Positions 12,501 to 27,500 of a DNA stretch of 64,000 nucleotides are shown here, piece by piece (position 1 is the first letter of the stretch; each line of letters starts with the position of its first letter). Below the pieces are notes generated by a model that was not told where the DNA came from, ran no database searches, and saw only the letters and a program-made list of their open reading frames with translations. The position numbers were made by a program, and so were the translations under genes. The stretch lies in NCBI GenBank assembly GCA_000149265.1, contig CH002713.1, forward strand, positions 112,948 to 176,947, given 5' to 3'. Origin of the DNA: Ciona savignyi. Taxonomy: Eukaryota; Chordata; Ascidiacea; Phlebobranchia; Cionidae.

Positions 12501-15500
12501 AGTTGCATTAGGCGAGCATGTTATCCTTGTGCATTGTGGTGCTTCGGTCACACTCCATTCTGCATTGCTTCCACACGACACAATTTCACTATGTTGGTTT
12601 CTGCTGTCTGTTGGATGGCTCAGTCTGTAGCCATCTTCGCACATGTACAAGCATTGTGACATGTACAAGTTGCTGTCAGTGCAGTTGATTGATCCATGGT
12701 CGGGGGCAGACCACAGCGGACAGTGTTTTTCTATAAATATTTTCCAAATTACTTTGTGTGTAAAAATATGCTCTAAATGATGCCTTTTTAGAAGTAAGGC
12801 ATACATTCACATGTAATACAACATACAAGTATTAACTTACTTAATCACAGATCAGAACAGTGGTATTTTTATGCTTCCACATGCATTTTAAATTAAATTA
12901 CTTTAAAGATTAACATACTTTCACATTGTGGGAGTGTTTCCACAGTCCAAGTTCTGTCAGATAAACATTGTGTGACTTTCTCGTTGACATCCACATCCCC
13001 CACAAACTGGTAACCGTCATCGCATGTGTATGTGCACACTGATGCAAAGTTGTTTTCCGATAAGCATGATATGTCACCAGACTCAGGTGGATTTAAATGA
13101 GGACATTCGATATCTGCAAAAAAATAATTTTTATCAGTAAATATTATTATTTAGATTCATTTACTTTAATTAAAGGGCTCGTAACTTAAATTCCACTACA
13201 GATCCAATTTTTATTTTAACAAATCTCTTCATTTAAATGTAAAAAAACTAAACAAAGAATGCTCCAACTGGAGTGAAATGTGATATTAAATCTTTCTCTC
13301 CCCCAGCTCTCCACTCTAACTGATAAGGGGAGGCAGGTTAAGGGAAGGACCGGTGGGGCTTCCTTGTTTTAGGTGCAAGTGCAATAATAATTGGGTTGGC
13401 GTCTCCTGTGACAGACTACAATGTGGAAGACACAATTGTTCTTTTTTAATGTGTTTAATGTAAATTTTAATGTGTTTAATGTAAATTTTAATGTGTTTAA
13501 TGTAAAACTTCCAATTCTTACTTTCACAATATCCGATGGAGTCGTTCCATGAACCAGATGATGTGCACGTGATCACAGTCATGCCAACCACTTGATATCC
13601 CTCATTGCATGTGATCATACAAACTGTGCCGGCACGATTTCCATCACTACATTCAACTGATCCACTCTCCATGGCCTGGGAAGTTACAGATGTTTTGATA
13701 TTTATTTTGGAAAAAGAATGATTAAGCAGTGGACAAATTTCATAATTGACTACATAATGAATAAGTAGATCATTTAAATTTAACAATACAACAAAATGCT
13801 CTAAAAAATTACCACACTAGTAATAAATTATTCACATAACAAGATTTAAACTATATTAAACTGTCTTACATCTAAAAACATGATTATCTGATACAGTGCT
13901 CAATACTCACTGCAATAAAATCTTCATCGTCATGAGAACAGGTTTTCCTTTCACAAATTGGAACAACTTCCGTCCATTCCCCAAAGTCTTGACATTCTGA
14001 CGTCACAATCGAATTTGTAGCGAAACTATCCCCGAATATCTGGTAGTCGGCATCACACTGATATGAGCAGACAGATTGGAAGAGATTGCCTTCAGTGCAG
14101 TTGACCGATCCAAATTGAATATTGTTGTGGTCATCAGGACAACTGATTTCTATGAATGAGTTATATAAATTTATCACATTACAGTGGTGAATTGTATTTT
14201 ATAACTGCAGGCCTATTCAATTATTATCTATAAGATATTTCAATGCAGTTTGACCCAACCCCTGTATATTTGCCATGTTATTCCTGTTTTCTAACTAAAA
14301 TTAACACGTTTTTTGTTATAGCCATTTAAAGAAACAAAAAACACCATACAACTACAAAATAGTTGGCTTAGCTGTCCAATCACAACATTTCATCCGTACT
14401 TTGACATGTAGGTAGTTCATTGGAATAAGTACGATCCGCTTGGCAAGTGGTAGATGATGGTCCATCTCGGTAATAGCCAGGTGTGCAAGTGAAGTGGCAC
14501 ACAGATTCAAACTTGTCCTCATCAGAACAGACCATGGTGCTGTTGGTAGGTTGGTCAAGCACACCACATCGTATCCCTGTTAAAACATGACTTGTGAGAA
14601 ATGTATTTTGCTAATAGTCACGGTAGTTAATAATAACGGACCCACATTGTTTTTTGATGGACTAAATGGTGCATAAGAAATGACTAAAAATACCTGTACC
14701 ATTAAATTAATAAAAAACCTTATAAAAGAGGAAAACTATGATAATTAAAAGATCTTATTTTATTTCCTACTTTGACAATGTCCCATGCTTTCACTCCATT
14801 GGGCAGTGTGTGAACATGTAATGTCTTGATGTCCCCCTGTGAGCTCATAACCACTCGGACAATCAACAGAACAAACTGACTGATATAGATTTTCTTCTGT
14901 GCAAGTAACAGTGCCGATCAAATTCGCCTGAGAAGGTAATACAGAGTGTTAGCATGCACAAATACCATGTATGTATTAAAATTATTTCTTAGTTATGTTT
15001 TAGGTATTTAAAAAAAAAAGTCTTTATTAATTTAAGTTAATTTCACCTTAACAATATCAGGACTGTCCATTGCACATTTCTTTTTCATACATGTTGGTTT
15101 CTGATTGGTCCACAGCATAAGTTCCGTGCATGTTGATTGGTTGAAGTCTCTTTTTCCCATTTCATAACCTTGGTCACATTGGTATGCACACACTGATTCA
15201 AACTTGTTGCCAATTGAACAAGATACTGAACCATGGGTCAGTGTGAGGTGGTTTGTTGGACAACTAACACCTGGTTGCATTGTTGGATTATTACCTAATA
15301 ACTACTATTTATGATTTTACTTATTTGATACTTTAGCACTTTCAAATACATTTAACCAACTAAACTTTACTTACATTATTACAAATTGTATAAAAGCATT
15401 ATTTGGTCAACAAAATTAACCAACTTTAAAAATCGGGGGTTAATATTTTCTTACTAAATGGTATTTTTTCAACTTACGTTGACAAGTCGGTACAGCGTAA

Positions 15501-18500
15501 CTCCATGTCCTTCCAGCTTGGCACATAGTGATTGCTTCCCCGACAATCTCATATCCCAAGCTGCACTGGAATTCACATTCCGAAAGGTATTTGTTATTTT
15601 CACTACAACTGATGTTTCCATTGACAGGTTCATCAAGCATTGGGCATTCGATCTCTGTGAAAACGTTGGTATAAATATTTCTATGATACATTAAAATTAT
15701 CCTAATTTAGAACACAAATTAAAGGGCTTTCAAACTTACTGATGCAATATCCAATTGGTGCTTGCCAAGTTGCATCTTCACTGCACCTGGTCTGGGAAGA
15801 TCCGCCTTCAACCAGTTCGTATCCAACGTCACATTCCAATGAGCATACCGAGTCAAATATGTGACCATCAGTGCATGTCAAATTCCCATTTTTATCAGCC
15901 TATTTAAAACAAAAACTAGCATGAAAAACTGGTATGTTTAAAATGGTGGTTTTGTAATTTTTTAATATATCATTTATAATTTTTTTTGCAATAAAAACTT
16001 ATACCTTTATGACATAATACTCACAACATATACATGAGTAACATGACTTTAGTAAACAAGAAAGGAAGCATAAATAAATGTTGATCTCACTTTTACGATG
16101 TTTTCATCAGTTGATGAACAAATCTTCTTCTCACAAATCGCCTTTTCTGCACTCCAAGTCTGGTCATCCATGCACGTAACCGTGGTAACACCACCTGTCA
16201 CCTCATACCCAGGTATACATTGGTATTCACAAGTGGATTCAAACAGATTTTCCTCATTGCATGTGGTGTTGGCATTGGCAGTTTCCAGGTGAGATACAGG
16301 GCACCGGGTTTCTGGAGAATTTATTATATTGATCTTGAGAAAAAAGTCCTAACATTTTAAAACTCTGGCTATTTTAATGTGTCATAACATTTGGAAACTT
16401 GCCTACAACCTGAATCTATGCTTGCTCCAAGATAGACAGTTGGACCACACTAAGATGTAATGCAATCTTTCTTTTTTTCCATAAACTTTTTAGTTTATAA
16501 ATTATGGTAAGAAATATCGCTTACTTTGACAAAATGGAGCAGAATTGCTGAATTGTCTGTCATGTTGGCATTCAGATGTAGAATGGCCGATAAGTTCATA
16601 TCCAGCGTTGCAAGAAAAGGTGCAGATAGACTGATATTTGTTTGCTTCCGTGCACCTCGTACCACCGTTATCTGGATCAGCGAGCACAGAGCACTGGACC
16701 TCTATTGGAATAAATTAAAATTTAAATTGACCGTCCGATAAAATTGAAATGATCCCATGTAAAAACCATTGCAGTTAGTTATTTTAACCAATATGCTTTC
16801 AACTTTTAAAATTATTAACTCTTTAGTTAGATGGTTGTTCTTTAAGTTGAAACCAAAACCAGCATGGAACATTACAAAATACTCACATCTGCTTCATAAC
16901 ATTCATATAGCAAGACCGTTTTCAAAAAAACCACAACAAACTTACTTATGCATTCGCCAAAATTTTCGCTCCATGACTGATCCGCCAAACAAACAGTGCT
17001 TCCATCTCCAGTGATTTCATAACCAACATTACAAGACAAAGTACATTGTGATTCGAATTTCATGTCATTAGTGCATTGTATACTGCCATGTTGGAGCGCC
17101 TGATAGGTGGAAAGCAAGGGTTAATGCTGAATATTTATTGCCAACTCGAACTTGTTGTGTTTATAAAAATAGAATTATCTGCATAATAATATTGTTTTTT
17201 TTTATGTTTCATCATCTTATATTTTTAACCAAAAATTTAGATAATAAAAATTTGAATTATAACAATGTGATGCAATCTATTTTACTTATACTTTCATTTC
17301 TGTAGAAGAAAATACGAACACAAACTCACCCGGATAATAATTGGATCACCTTGAGAGCACAACTTCCTCTCACATACTGGCTTAAACAGAGCTTCCCAGT
17401 TGTAGTTAATCTGGCACCTTGTACGTGATACACTGTCCCTTGTAAGTTGGAATCCATCATTGCAATTGTATTCACACATTGAGTCAAAGCGGTTGGCATC
17501 GGAACAAATAACAACTCCGTCAGTAACAGAAATGTATTCCACGGGGCAGAGAATTTCTATTAAAATTATAATAGGTTAATATATAATACAGTACCGGTAT
17601 TAAATGTGGTTTACATTGCGATTTATAAACCATAATAAAAAGGTTTAACATGAAAACAATAAAAACTGAAGTCGTTAAAATGAGATACCTCTACACATTG
17701 GGGGCTCCTGTGTGAAAGTCCGGTTTGATTGACAGGTGGATGATGAGGCTCCAATTCTCTCGTATCCCCTACTGCATGTGAATGCACAAGTGGATTGATA
17801 CTTATTGTCATCTGTGCATGACATCTCTCCATTTTGTGGACTCGATAATGCAGGACATCGTACCTCTGTTGGTGCAATCATCCATGAAAACTTGCTTTGA
17901 ATGTTTAGCACAAATGGAGAAATAGTTTTTACAACAGATAGACAATACTTCAAATTATATTCATTATTTTAACTTTAATTTGATTTAAACTGTGGCAATA
18001 CATACTAGAATAAAGAATAAACATAGCAATACGTACTAATGCAGTGGCCAATGGTGGGTGACCAATCAGCAGATGCTGTACACTGGGTAGAAGTTGCGCC
18101 AACCAATATATAACCCACGTTACACATCACTGAACAACTGGATCCATACCATGATGACTCAGTACACTGCACATTGCCATTCAGTTTTGCCTGCAAAAGT
18201 TTAACATTTTAATTTTGAGTGATGTTTTGCTTACTACAGTTTGTATTCTTTTACATTACCACCAAATCTTCATATTTTAAAATATGAGCAAAATGACTAT
18301 TACATACAACTTTAAGCAACATTAAAGCAAGTGTAATGCAATTTACATAAAATATTGATATTTTACCAAAACATAAGAATAGCAGATATCATTGGGAGAA
18401 TGTAAGAAATAGTTACCCTTGTAATAGCGCCATCATGCATAGAGCATTGCTTGCGGTTGCAGAATGGTAATCTTCCACTCCATGTGCGGTCAGCTTGGCA

Positions 18501-21500
18501 AGTGAGAACTGCAGTGTCCGGGCTATCATCGGGGTTAGCGGCGGGGACATCAGTCATCTCATACCCGGGGTCGCACACATATTCGCAACGAGATTCAAAC
18601 TTGGGACCATCAGAACACTCCGCTTTACCATTCTCCAGGTTCGTGTGGCTGGTCGGGCAAACAATTTCTGTGAAGATATTAATGTGTGAATAAGATGGCA
18701 AAATTCTACCGTTGGTTCTGGTTTTAAATTCACAATAAAGGATGACAGTAAATAGTGATGTATTTTAAACACAAAGCTAAAGTACAATGCATACTTTGAC
18801 AAGTCGGTTTTGGGTTGGAGAAAAGTCGGGTTGCTAAACAAGTCGATGTTTCTTCACCAATCAATTCATAGCCATCAGCGCATGCAAACGAGCAAACTGA
18901 TTCGAATCTGTTATCCTCAGTACAATTGGTATCCCCATTGGTTAAATCTTCGAACTCCAAACATCTAATCTCTGTAATTAAAAAAAATTAGGTTTGAGGA
19001 TTGAAAATATAGTACCATGTATAAAAAATAGGATAAAATTAAAACAGGTAAAAGTAGAAAGTACAAATAATGATAGATAATAACAAATTTCATCAAGTAA
19101 GAAGCATTATTACAAACAATACTAGTCAGAAATCAAAAAATTACTTTGACAGAACCCCAAATTGGAAGACCACTCTTTTGTTGTTCCACACTGAACAGAA
19201 ACGCTGCCTCGCATGACCTCGTATCCAGTGTTGCAATTTAGATGACACGTGGACATGAATAAACTGCTATCTGTGCAACTCATCTCTCCATTTGAGCGAA
19301 ACTGGTTGTAAGTTTTTATTACATTATATGTATGTGCCAACTTAACTTGTTCATGTATAAAAGGTAAAAAAAACTAACAATCAAAGTATGTGTCATGGCA
19401 AGAAAAACATGACCAACCTGTCTTAAATCTTCTGCACTGGGTTCACATGAGTGTTTCACACAGGATGGTGCACTTACATCCCATGATCCTGTTGCTAGGC
19501 AATGACTAACAATGGTATCATAAGTTGCTGGAGCATTAATGTTTGGGTTCAAAGATCGGAGGCGAGCTTTCCTCACTAAAGCCAATGTAGTGCTTCCTTC
19601 AAATTCATATCCTGGACTACATGAAGCCGTGCACGCCGAATCATAATAATTTTCCATGGTGCAAGTCACAATACCGTTTGTTATAGAGGTACGAGATTGT
19701 TCACATTCAATTCCTAAAAAGAATATTATATTAATTAATCAATATGAAGCAACTTACTTTTTATAATACAAAATGTAAAAACATTACAAAATGACATGAT
19801 GAGGACAACATACTTTGGCAGACAGGGGCCGGTGCACTCCAAGATCGATTTGCATGACAAAAAGTTGTTTCGGCACCAATGAGGTCGAAGCCTTCATTGC
19901 ACTGGTAACTGCAAGTGGAATTATATCTGTTCTCATCACTGCACAAAGCATGGCCATCGGAAAGTTCAGTAGTTGCATGGCATCTTATCTCTGTGCAAAT
20001 AATTTAAAATTTAACAGGATCAGAAAATAAAACAAAAACACCCCATTCTATTTTATGTTCCATTATTAATACAAAAAAATGTAAAATAGTTTTTTAAAAA
20101 AGATATGATTCTATTAAAGTTGAAAATGATCACATACTTTGGCAATGACCAAGAGAATTGGACCAATCCTGAGAACTCAAGCAGCGTGAACGAATCTGTC
20201 CAATGAGCTCATATCCTGTGTCACAAGCGATTGTGCATGTGGAATCAAACAAATCGTTATCAGTACAACTCATCTGACTGTCGTGGTCGTTCCTAAAAAA
20301 TTGAGGTTATTTTTATTGAATGTCTCATACTTAAAATAGCACTATTTGGGGTTTAATCTTTAATATATTAAAATAAACTTGAATAAGTCAGGTTACATTT
20401 AAATTTAAATATTAAGGTGAAAAAATTCTTTCATCACATTCCATATCTAAACTTACAAAATTAAGTTTTTTTTTAAATTAACCTCCAAAAATATATTTAA
20501 TAATCCAAAATATAAAAGAAAAACTTAAAACTTACAGTAACAAGATCATTCAGAAATGGTGAGCACTGCTTTTTCTCACAAGATGTAGCTGGTATCGACC
20601 ATGTTCCATCGCTCAAACAAGAGCTTACAGGGAATAATAGGAACATGAATGGTAACAAGTCCTCGCCACCAAATGCCATAAAATCGTAACCAGCATTACA
20701 TACATAGCGGCAATCCGAGTTATAATAATTTGCATCTGAGCATGTTGCTATTCCATTTTCTATGCTGGTCAGTTCTTCAGGACATCGAACACCTGGAAGT
20801 CGTTTAAAATGTAAAATATAAAAAAATTCATCAAAAAGTAATAATAATCTTAATAATAACCCAAATTTTTTTTTTGTTACACGATTTAAATGTGTCGTCT
20901 TAACTTACGTCTACAAGTCGGTACTGAGCTTGTCCACTGTCGCTCAGCTGTGCATGAGGTGTCGGGATTTCCAATCATGTTGAACCCTACATCGCATGAT
21001 GATCTGCACACAGACTGATATACGTTGTCCTCAGTGCATGAAATATTCCCATTAGTTGCAGCTCTTAATACAGGACATTCCACCTCTGAAAGGAAGTAAA
21101 TATGAGGTCAATTTAATTAACTATAACTATAATGTAAATAGTATCTGACACTGCCATCTATTTGTATTTAAAGATAGGATAAAATAATTATGTTTATCCC
21201 TGTAAACAGGAATATACAAGGTGCTTTGTTGTAAGGACACAACCGACCAGCCATCATCTGGTTTAAAGCAAACTCCTTTTATCTGTCTCTTTAACCAACT
21301 TATCTATTAATGCAGACATATTTATTTCTACAGATGGTACTTGTTTTGAATATGGTGATCAGTGTGCAACTTAATTATACTTAAACCATAAAACTGAATT
21401 GGAATTTTTAAATTACTTATAGACAACTGAAAAAACAACTTACTCATGCATGTTGCAAACAACTCATTCCATGTTCCATCGTTTCTGCATATGAGTTCAT

Positions 21501-24500
21501 CACTACCACCCCTGGGTTCGTAACCTGTCTCACATGATGTGACACAAGTGGATCCAATAGATCGTTCATTTGTGCACCTTAATGTGCTGTGCTCATCAGG
21601 TGGAAGTTCGGGGCAGAAAATACCTTTGATTTTAAAATTAAGGTTAAATATATATTCATGGCACCAAATCATTTTACACAGCAACTTAACAATATTAAAT
21701 AACTAGTATAAAAGTTTAACATACGTCTACAAGTTTTGCCATCTGAGTTAAGCATGTAGTTTTCCCTGCATGAGCATGTGAAACCACCGTGTTCGTTGCT
21801 GCAGAAATGATCACAGCCTCCATTATCGTTGTCACATTCATTTATGTCTGCAAAGTAAGAACTTTTTGTTGGCAACATAAAAACCTTTATGACATGCTGC
21901 TGGTTGCAAACATTGGTTTATATCAATGTTTAACATGTATGATTAGAACAAAAAGTAAAATTGATGCATTTGAAAATAACTTAACATAGTAAATACAATG
22001 TCAGTTCAAATCACCTGCACATAACAACTTCTGAGATATAATCCACTCTCCCCTTGTACCACATTTGCTGCTGTTGCCTCCAATAATAAGGAAACCCGAA
22101 CTGGTAAAATATAAACAGTTTAAATTCAACCTTAAAAAAAGCTATCAGATTTTATTGACATAGTATTGCGTTCATTTAATTTATTCTAATTAACATTGTG
22201 GTATATAAACATTTTTAAAATACTGATTGATTTTTGAAACCTGTAACGAAAATAGTATATATACCTGCATCGCAATGGACATTCAAAATCAGTAAAATAT
22301 CTTTGGACAACTGGGTTGTTTATCGCACTTTCACCACAGGTGAAGACAAAGTTTCTGGTGGTGACTTCAGTGGGGGCTCGACAGACAACACCTGCATTCA
22401 ACAGAATTTAAAATTCAATACACAACTGCAGAAAAACTTCAGTTGTTGAGTAAAACGTTCAACTTTTTACTTTAATAAGATAAATTTTATTTGTCCAAAG
22501 AATATAGATTTATTTTTTATAATATTCAGGAAGGAAATTATCCTTGTGAAATAAATATAATGTGCAAAAAATACTTTCTTACGTGTGCATCTGGGTTTAG
22601 GTCGATTCCATACTCCATTCATTCCACATTGGAAGCTAGCTGGTCCTGATGTCTCATACCCTCTATCACATGTTACTGTGCAATTGGAACCAGAGAATTG
22701 GGAATCGCTACATGACAGGGAGCCAAACTGCACAGATGATAACCGAGGACATTGCCGACCTGTGAAAAATCAATGTCAGTAATTAAAATGTCTAGAATTA
22801 AACTTTATTCTGCTATATCAATGCAGATAAAAAAGTTCTTTATCCAAATTAACTATATATATACCAATCATACTAGTTTAAATCCACTTTGGTTTTGATA
22901 TTTCACAAAAGATTCATTGGAACCATATTACTTACGGACACAGTAAGTTCTTCCAGCAGACCATCTCCCAAGTGCCATGCCAAAGTATCCTCTTCTACAA
23001 GTTCTACTTCTTCTACCAGCAAGGAAGTAGCCAGGCTGACATGAGAAACTACAAACACTTCCAACCTCTCGATAATCAGATTTACTGCACCTTCTCACCA
23101 TCCCAGGATCGACTGTGAACGCTGTGCACCTGGATTCTGAAAAACATGAACATTATTTATTTCCTGTGTTCTTTTTTGTATGTTTTTCTTCTACTGCTTG
23201 TTGATAAACTATGTAGAATACATAATAAAAGAGAACATATCTTAAACATATTTTAAAATGGTGATTGTTTAAATTAACATACTTTCGCATTCTGATACTG
23301 CAGGACTCCATCTTCCCATGTATTCATCATAGGGACCTGCCCTACTTTTCGCTTGACAAGTAATCTGTTGGGAAAAAAAATTTAAGTAAAACATTTGTTC
23401 TATTACTTAACCCAGAACGAAACATGTATTCAACTTACCCTTCTGCTAGTAGAACTCCCTCTACCATAACCGCGGTTACAAGTAAGTGAGCAAACCGAAC
23501 CCACATTTCTGGCATTATTGCACGAATAAGAACCTTTAGTCGAATGCAGGATTGGCGGACAACTGACACCTGCAAATGCAACATGATTGAAATGTAATTA
23601 GCTATTGAATGAAACCAAATAAACCAGTTATATTAAGCCCGAATAGAATTTATAACAAATGCACTTCCGTAGTATAGCGGGCATATCTCGATCAAGGGAT
23701 TTAACCGATAATGTGTCTGCTTACGTTCACATATAGGTGCGCTGTGGCTCCACCGAGCGGATGCCAAGCACGAAACGACTCGAGAACCGCGTAACACGTA
23801 GCCAGCTCTGCATGAGAATGTACAGTTCGATCCGAAGAAAGAGTTATCCGAGCACTGCCGCCATCCAAACGCCGGTTGTCCCATGTCAGGTCGACAAATT
23901 AGTTCTGTTGGTTGTTTAGTTAAGTTTAGTTACATTTGGTTCATTAAAACACAATGTAAAAGAACGCCCTAAAATAAAACATAAGGAAAACGTATAAAAA
24001 AAAACCTGTAGAATAATATCTGTAAGATATCTCGACCCATTAATGTTTTATTGATGTCTATGATAAATCATAAATTGCATCACAACCAAATTACGTCACA
24101 ATGGGAGTTTGTGTTACAATATCTATACCCGACCGCGTGTTAGAAAATGCTTCCTTTTTGATTTAGTCACCGTACAGTCTGCAGCACAGTAATTTATCTG
24201 ATACCGTGTATTTTCCGTTCCGGTTCTAAAGCCAAAGTTTGGTGAGTGTAATTGTTTACTATTTCATACGTACACCCGTCAATTATTGATTTTGGTCCCT
24301 TTATTTTTAATTTACAGAAAACCGTATCATCCCTCCGTATCATCCCTCCGTATCATCCCCACTGCGTATCATCTCTGTCCATATCGTCCCTGTATCACCC
24401 CCATATCGTCCCTGCACCCCTCCGTTCCGCATCTGTACCCGTTTGAACTCTGATCGCAAATTATAATTCGAGGAAACAAACTGTCTGTTCTTTTATTCGA

Positions 24501-27500
24501 TACGAGTTATTTTCAAACCAAAGCAACCCCGTTACTTCACCCGCGGAAGTAACATCGTTTTCAAACTGAGCAAACTGATCAAACCCATCGTAACCGTACC
24601 TCTCGACCATGGATAACCAACCAGAACACCGCGTAGAACAATGGCTGGACAACATTGAAGAAGCCAACGCAGCCAGGGCATTGAAGAAGCCAAGCAGATA
24701 CCAGCACCACCTAATTCAACCACACCACTCGATGAAAAGCACGAATCCGTAAGTGTTGTAAGCACTACAAGCTCGATGCGCAGCTTTAAGCTAAAAGATA
24801 GCAAGGTAAAGCTTGAACTTGCTAGGCTTGCGCGACAACAAGACTTAGAGAGAAAAGAAGAAAGCAAGCTGCTCGCTGAAGCAGCTGAAAGAGAAAGAAA
24901 ATTACAAGAGGAACTCGCCGACCGTGAATCCCGGCGAAAACTAGAATTGGCTGAAGCTGAAGCTAGGGCATGGGAGGAAGCATCGCTTCCTGAGGCCAGA
25001 CACAACGAAGTTCAAACCCGCCAATATGCTGGTTCAACGACACCGCTTCTAGAGCAGACTACATCCACTGAACAATCACGCAACGAGATAACACCGACCG
25101 CAGCGCAGCCACCACAACGTTCTACTCTGTACGCCCCGCCCGTTGTGCGCCCGAAGGACAGCGCTCTGTCACATCTTCCCTTAACCGAACGTCATTTGCC
25201 ACCGTTTCCGTCCGACATCCGGGGTGAACGACGAAAGAGAACACGTGACAACACAGCATCAGAACCGACCGGTCCCGATATGCTGATCGCTCCCCAATGC
25301 GCAATCAACAACGACGTACACAGCTATCACCGACTCGTATCCGACGAGATTCACCACTCCGTCACGTAAATCACCAAGAGGTAGGTGAACGCTTTCTACC
25401 CAAACCAATTGTACAAAAATTTAATGGAGATCCGATGGACTACTGGTCCTTCGTCAACCGATACCAGCTACATATTGCCGACAAAGTAGACTCATACGAC
25501 CTAAAATTAGTATACCTACTCCAACACTGCACAGAGCCCGTCTGTGAGAAAATTAAGCATAACTCCGTAGATAATTACGAAAATGATGGCTACGAAACGG
25601 CCATGCAAGAATTATTCGAAAGATATGGTCAACCCCATATAATAGCACGACGGTGCGAGAGCTTGTTGCAGGAATTCCCGAGGGTGCCCGCAGATGACCC
25701 CGAAGCGCTGGAGAAATTTGGCCGTTCTGCTCCGAAACTGCTGCGCGTCCCTGGAAAAGACAAGGGCTAAAATCGACGGTAGACTCTGTTGGCTTCATAT
25801 CGACGCTGGTCAACAAGCTGCCATTGGAACTGAGAAAGAAATGGATATCCAAGTCGCTGAGTATACAGGACAAAACAGGTGCGGTAGCTGTTTTTAAAGA
25901 CTTTGCTAACTTCGTTAGAGAACAGAGTCGCGAAGCTAACTCTGTGTATGGAAAGTGTTTACTGCTAAAGTCCACAAACCCTGTAGTAACTACCGCACGA
26001 AAACCGAAAGTGTCGGCTTATAACGTGAACGTGACTGCCGAATTTCCCACTGCTGCCGCTCCCACTCCGAAACCGTCCGGGCTGCAGTGCCCTGTCTGCA
26101 AGAAACCACATTTGATTGGCGCCTGCCGCGACTTCAAGGATAAATCGTACGAGCAACGTAAGCGCGTAACCCGGGAATGCGGCCTATGCTTTAAATGCCT
26201 AAAGGCAGGCCATTCCGTGCGAGAATGCCCACATAAAATCAAATGCAGTGTAGAAAAGGGTTGCACCGGCAACTTCCACCACACCTTGCTCCATGACCCG
26301 AGATGGATCATCAGACCCGCAGACCGAATTGAAAGCAACACGACCGTTAAAGCATGCATGCACTCGCTTAGCGCTAAGAAAAACACCGTGGTACCGACTT
26401 CCGCATATTTAGACATTGTCCCCGTACGCGTTAGAAGCGGAGGCAAAGAGACGAGAGTGTACGCTCTTCTCGATTCCGGAGCGAACCGCACATTCTGTGA
26501 CCGTCGACTGGCCGATCAGTTACAAGCTACGCCGACTGGTCGCGCCGCGAACTTTGACCTGTGTACAATGACTACTTCCGAACCCGATCAATGTTAAAAC
26601 GACTTCCGTCTCGTTAACTGTTCTTCCGCTTGCTGGCGGCGAAGAGCTTAACCTGCCCGACGTTGCGCTCATTAAGGAAATTCCCGCTACACCGAGCAAG
26701 ATTCCAGAGCGCAATAAACTGAACCGGATATAAGTACCTTCGTGGAGTGGACCTGCCACAAATTCCCGATGGTGAAGTGATGCTGTTGATCGGCAACGAC
26801 AACGCAATGGCACACCGGTGCCTGGAAAGTCGCTTCGCACCAAATCCACGCGAGACGCCTGACGCTATCCGGACCCCCCTAGGCTGGCTGTTAAAAGGAC
26901 CGTCGCTGGACAGCTTGCCGAACGAAGAGGGTGCAGCCGGATTCTTACTTCAAGCCACAGCGGGCTCAGGAAGTGACGAGGCGATAAAGGACTTACTCAT
27001 CAATGACGTTGGTGATGTGTTCCCCTCCTCCGATACTGCTGCAACCGACGACTGTTGAAACATTTGATGTGCTGGCTTCGAAGCCACAAGGAGGCGTCGG
27101 AGTTTGGCATGAAGTACTCAAAAGAAGACGTCATGGCTTACGATATAATGACGCGCCGAATTGAAAGAGTTGAAGGCCACTACCAACTTCCGCTGCCATG
27201 GAAAGACGACAGCACCGTTTTACCGGATAGCCTGCCAATGGCAAGGAGCAGACTATCAAGTTTGAAGAAGCGACTGGCGAGAGATGTCGATTTTTCCGTA
27301 AAGTATACGAAATACTATGACGATGATGTTGGACAATGGGTACGCAGAAGTAGTGCCAGAGGACGAAAGTGAATACTACCCAACAAAGTTATGGTACCTC
27401 CCGCAGTCACCCTGTAATTAACCCAAAGAAACCAAGTAAGGTTCGTATCGTGTATGACTGTGCCGCGAAATGCGAAGGACAATCTATAAATGACAAGCTG

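Noticed and set aside
6711..21878. Many separate small minus-strand ORFs with cysteine-rich content
   Set aside because: Each is one exon of the CCP gene read into its introns. Splice sites and phases join them, so they are not individual genes.
24252..24446. 64-codon ORF present in all three BEL/Pao LTRs
   Set aside because: It is low-complexity, spans the CCGTATCATCCCT array and a candidate intron, and has no similarity I recognise.
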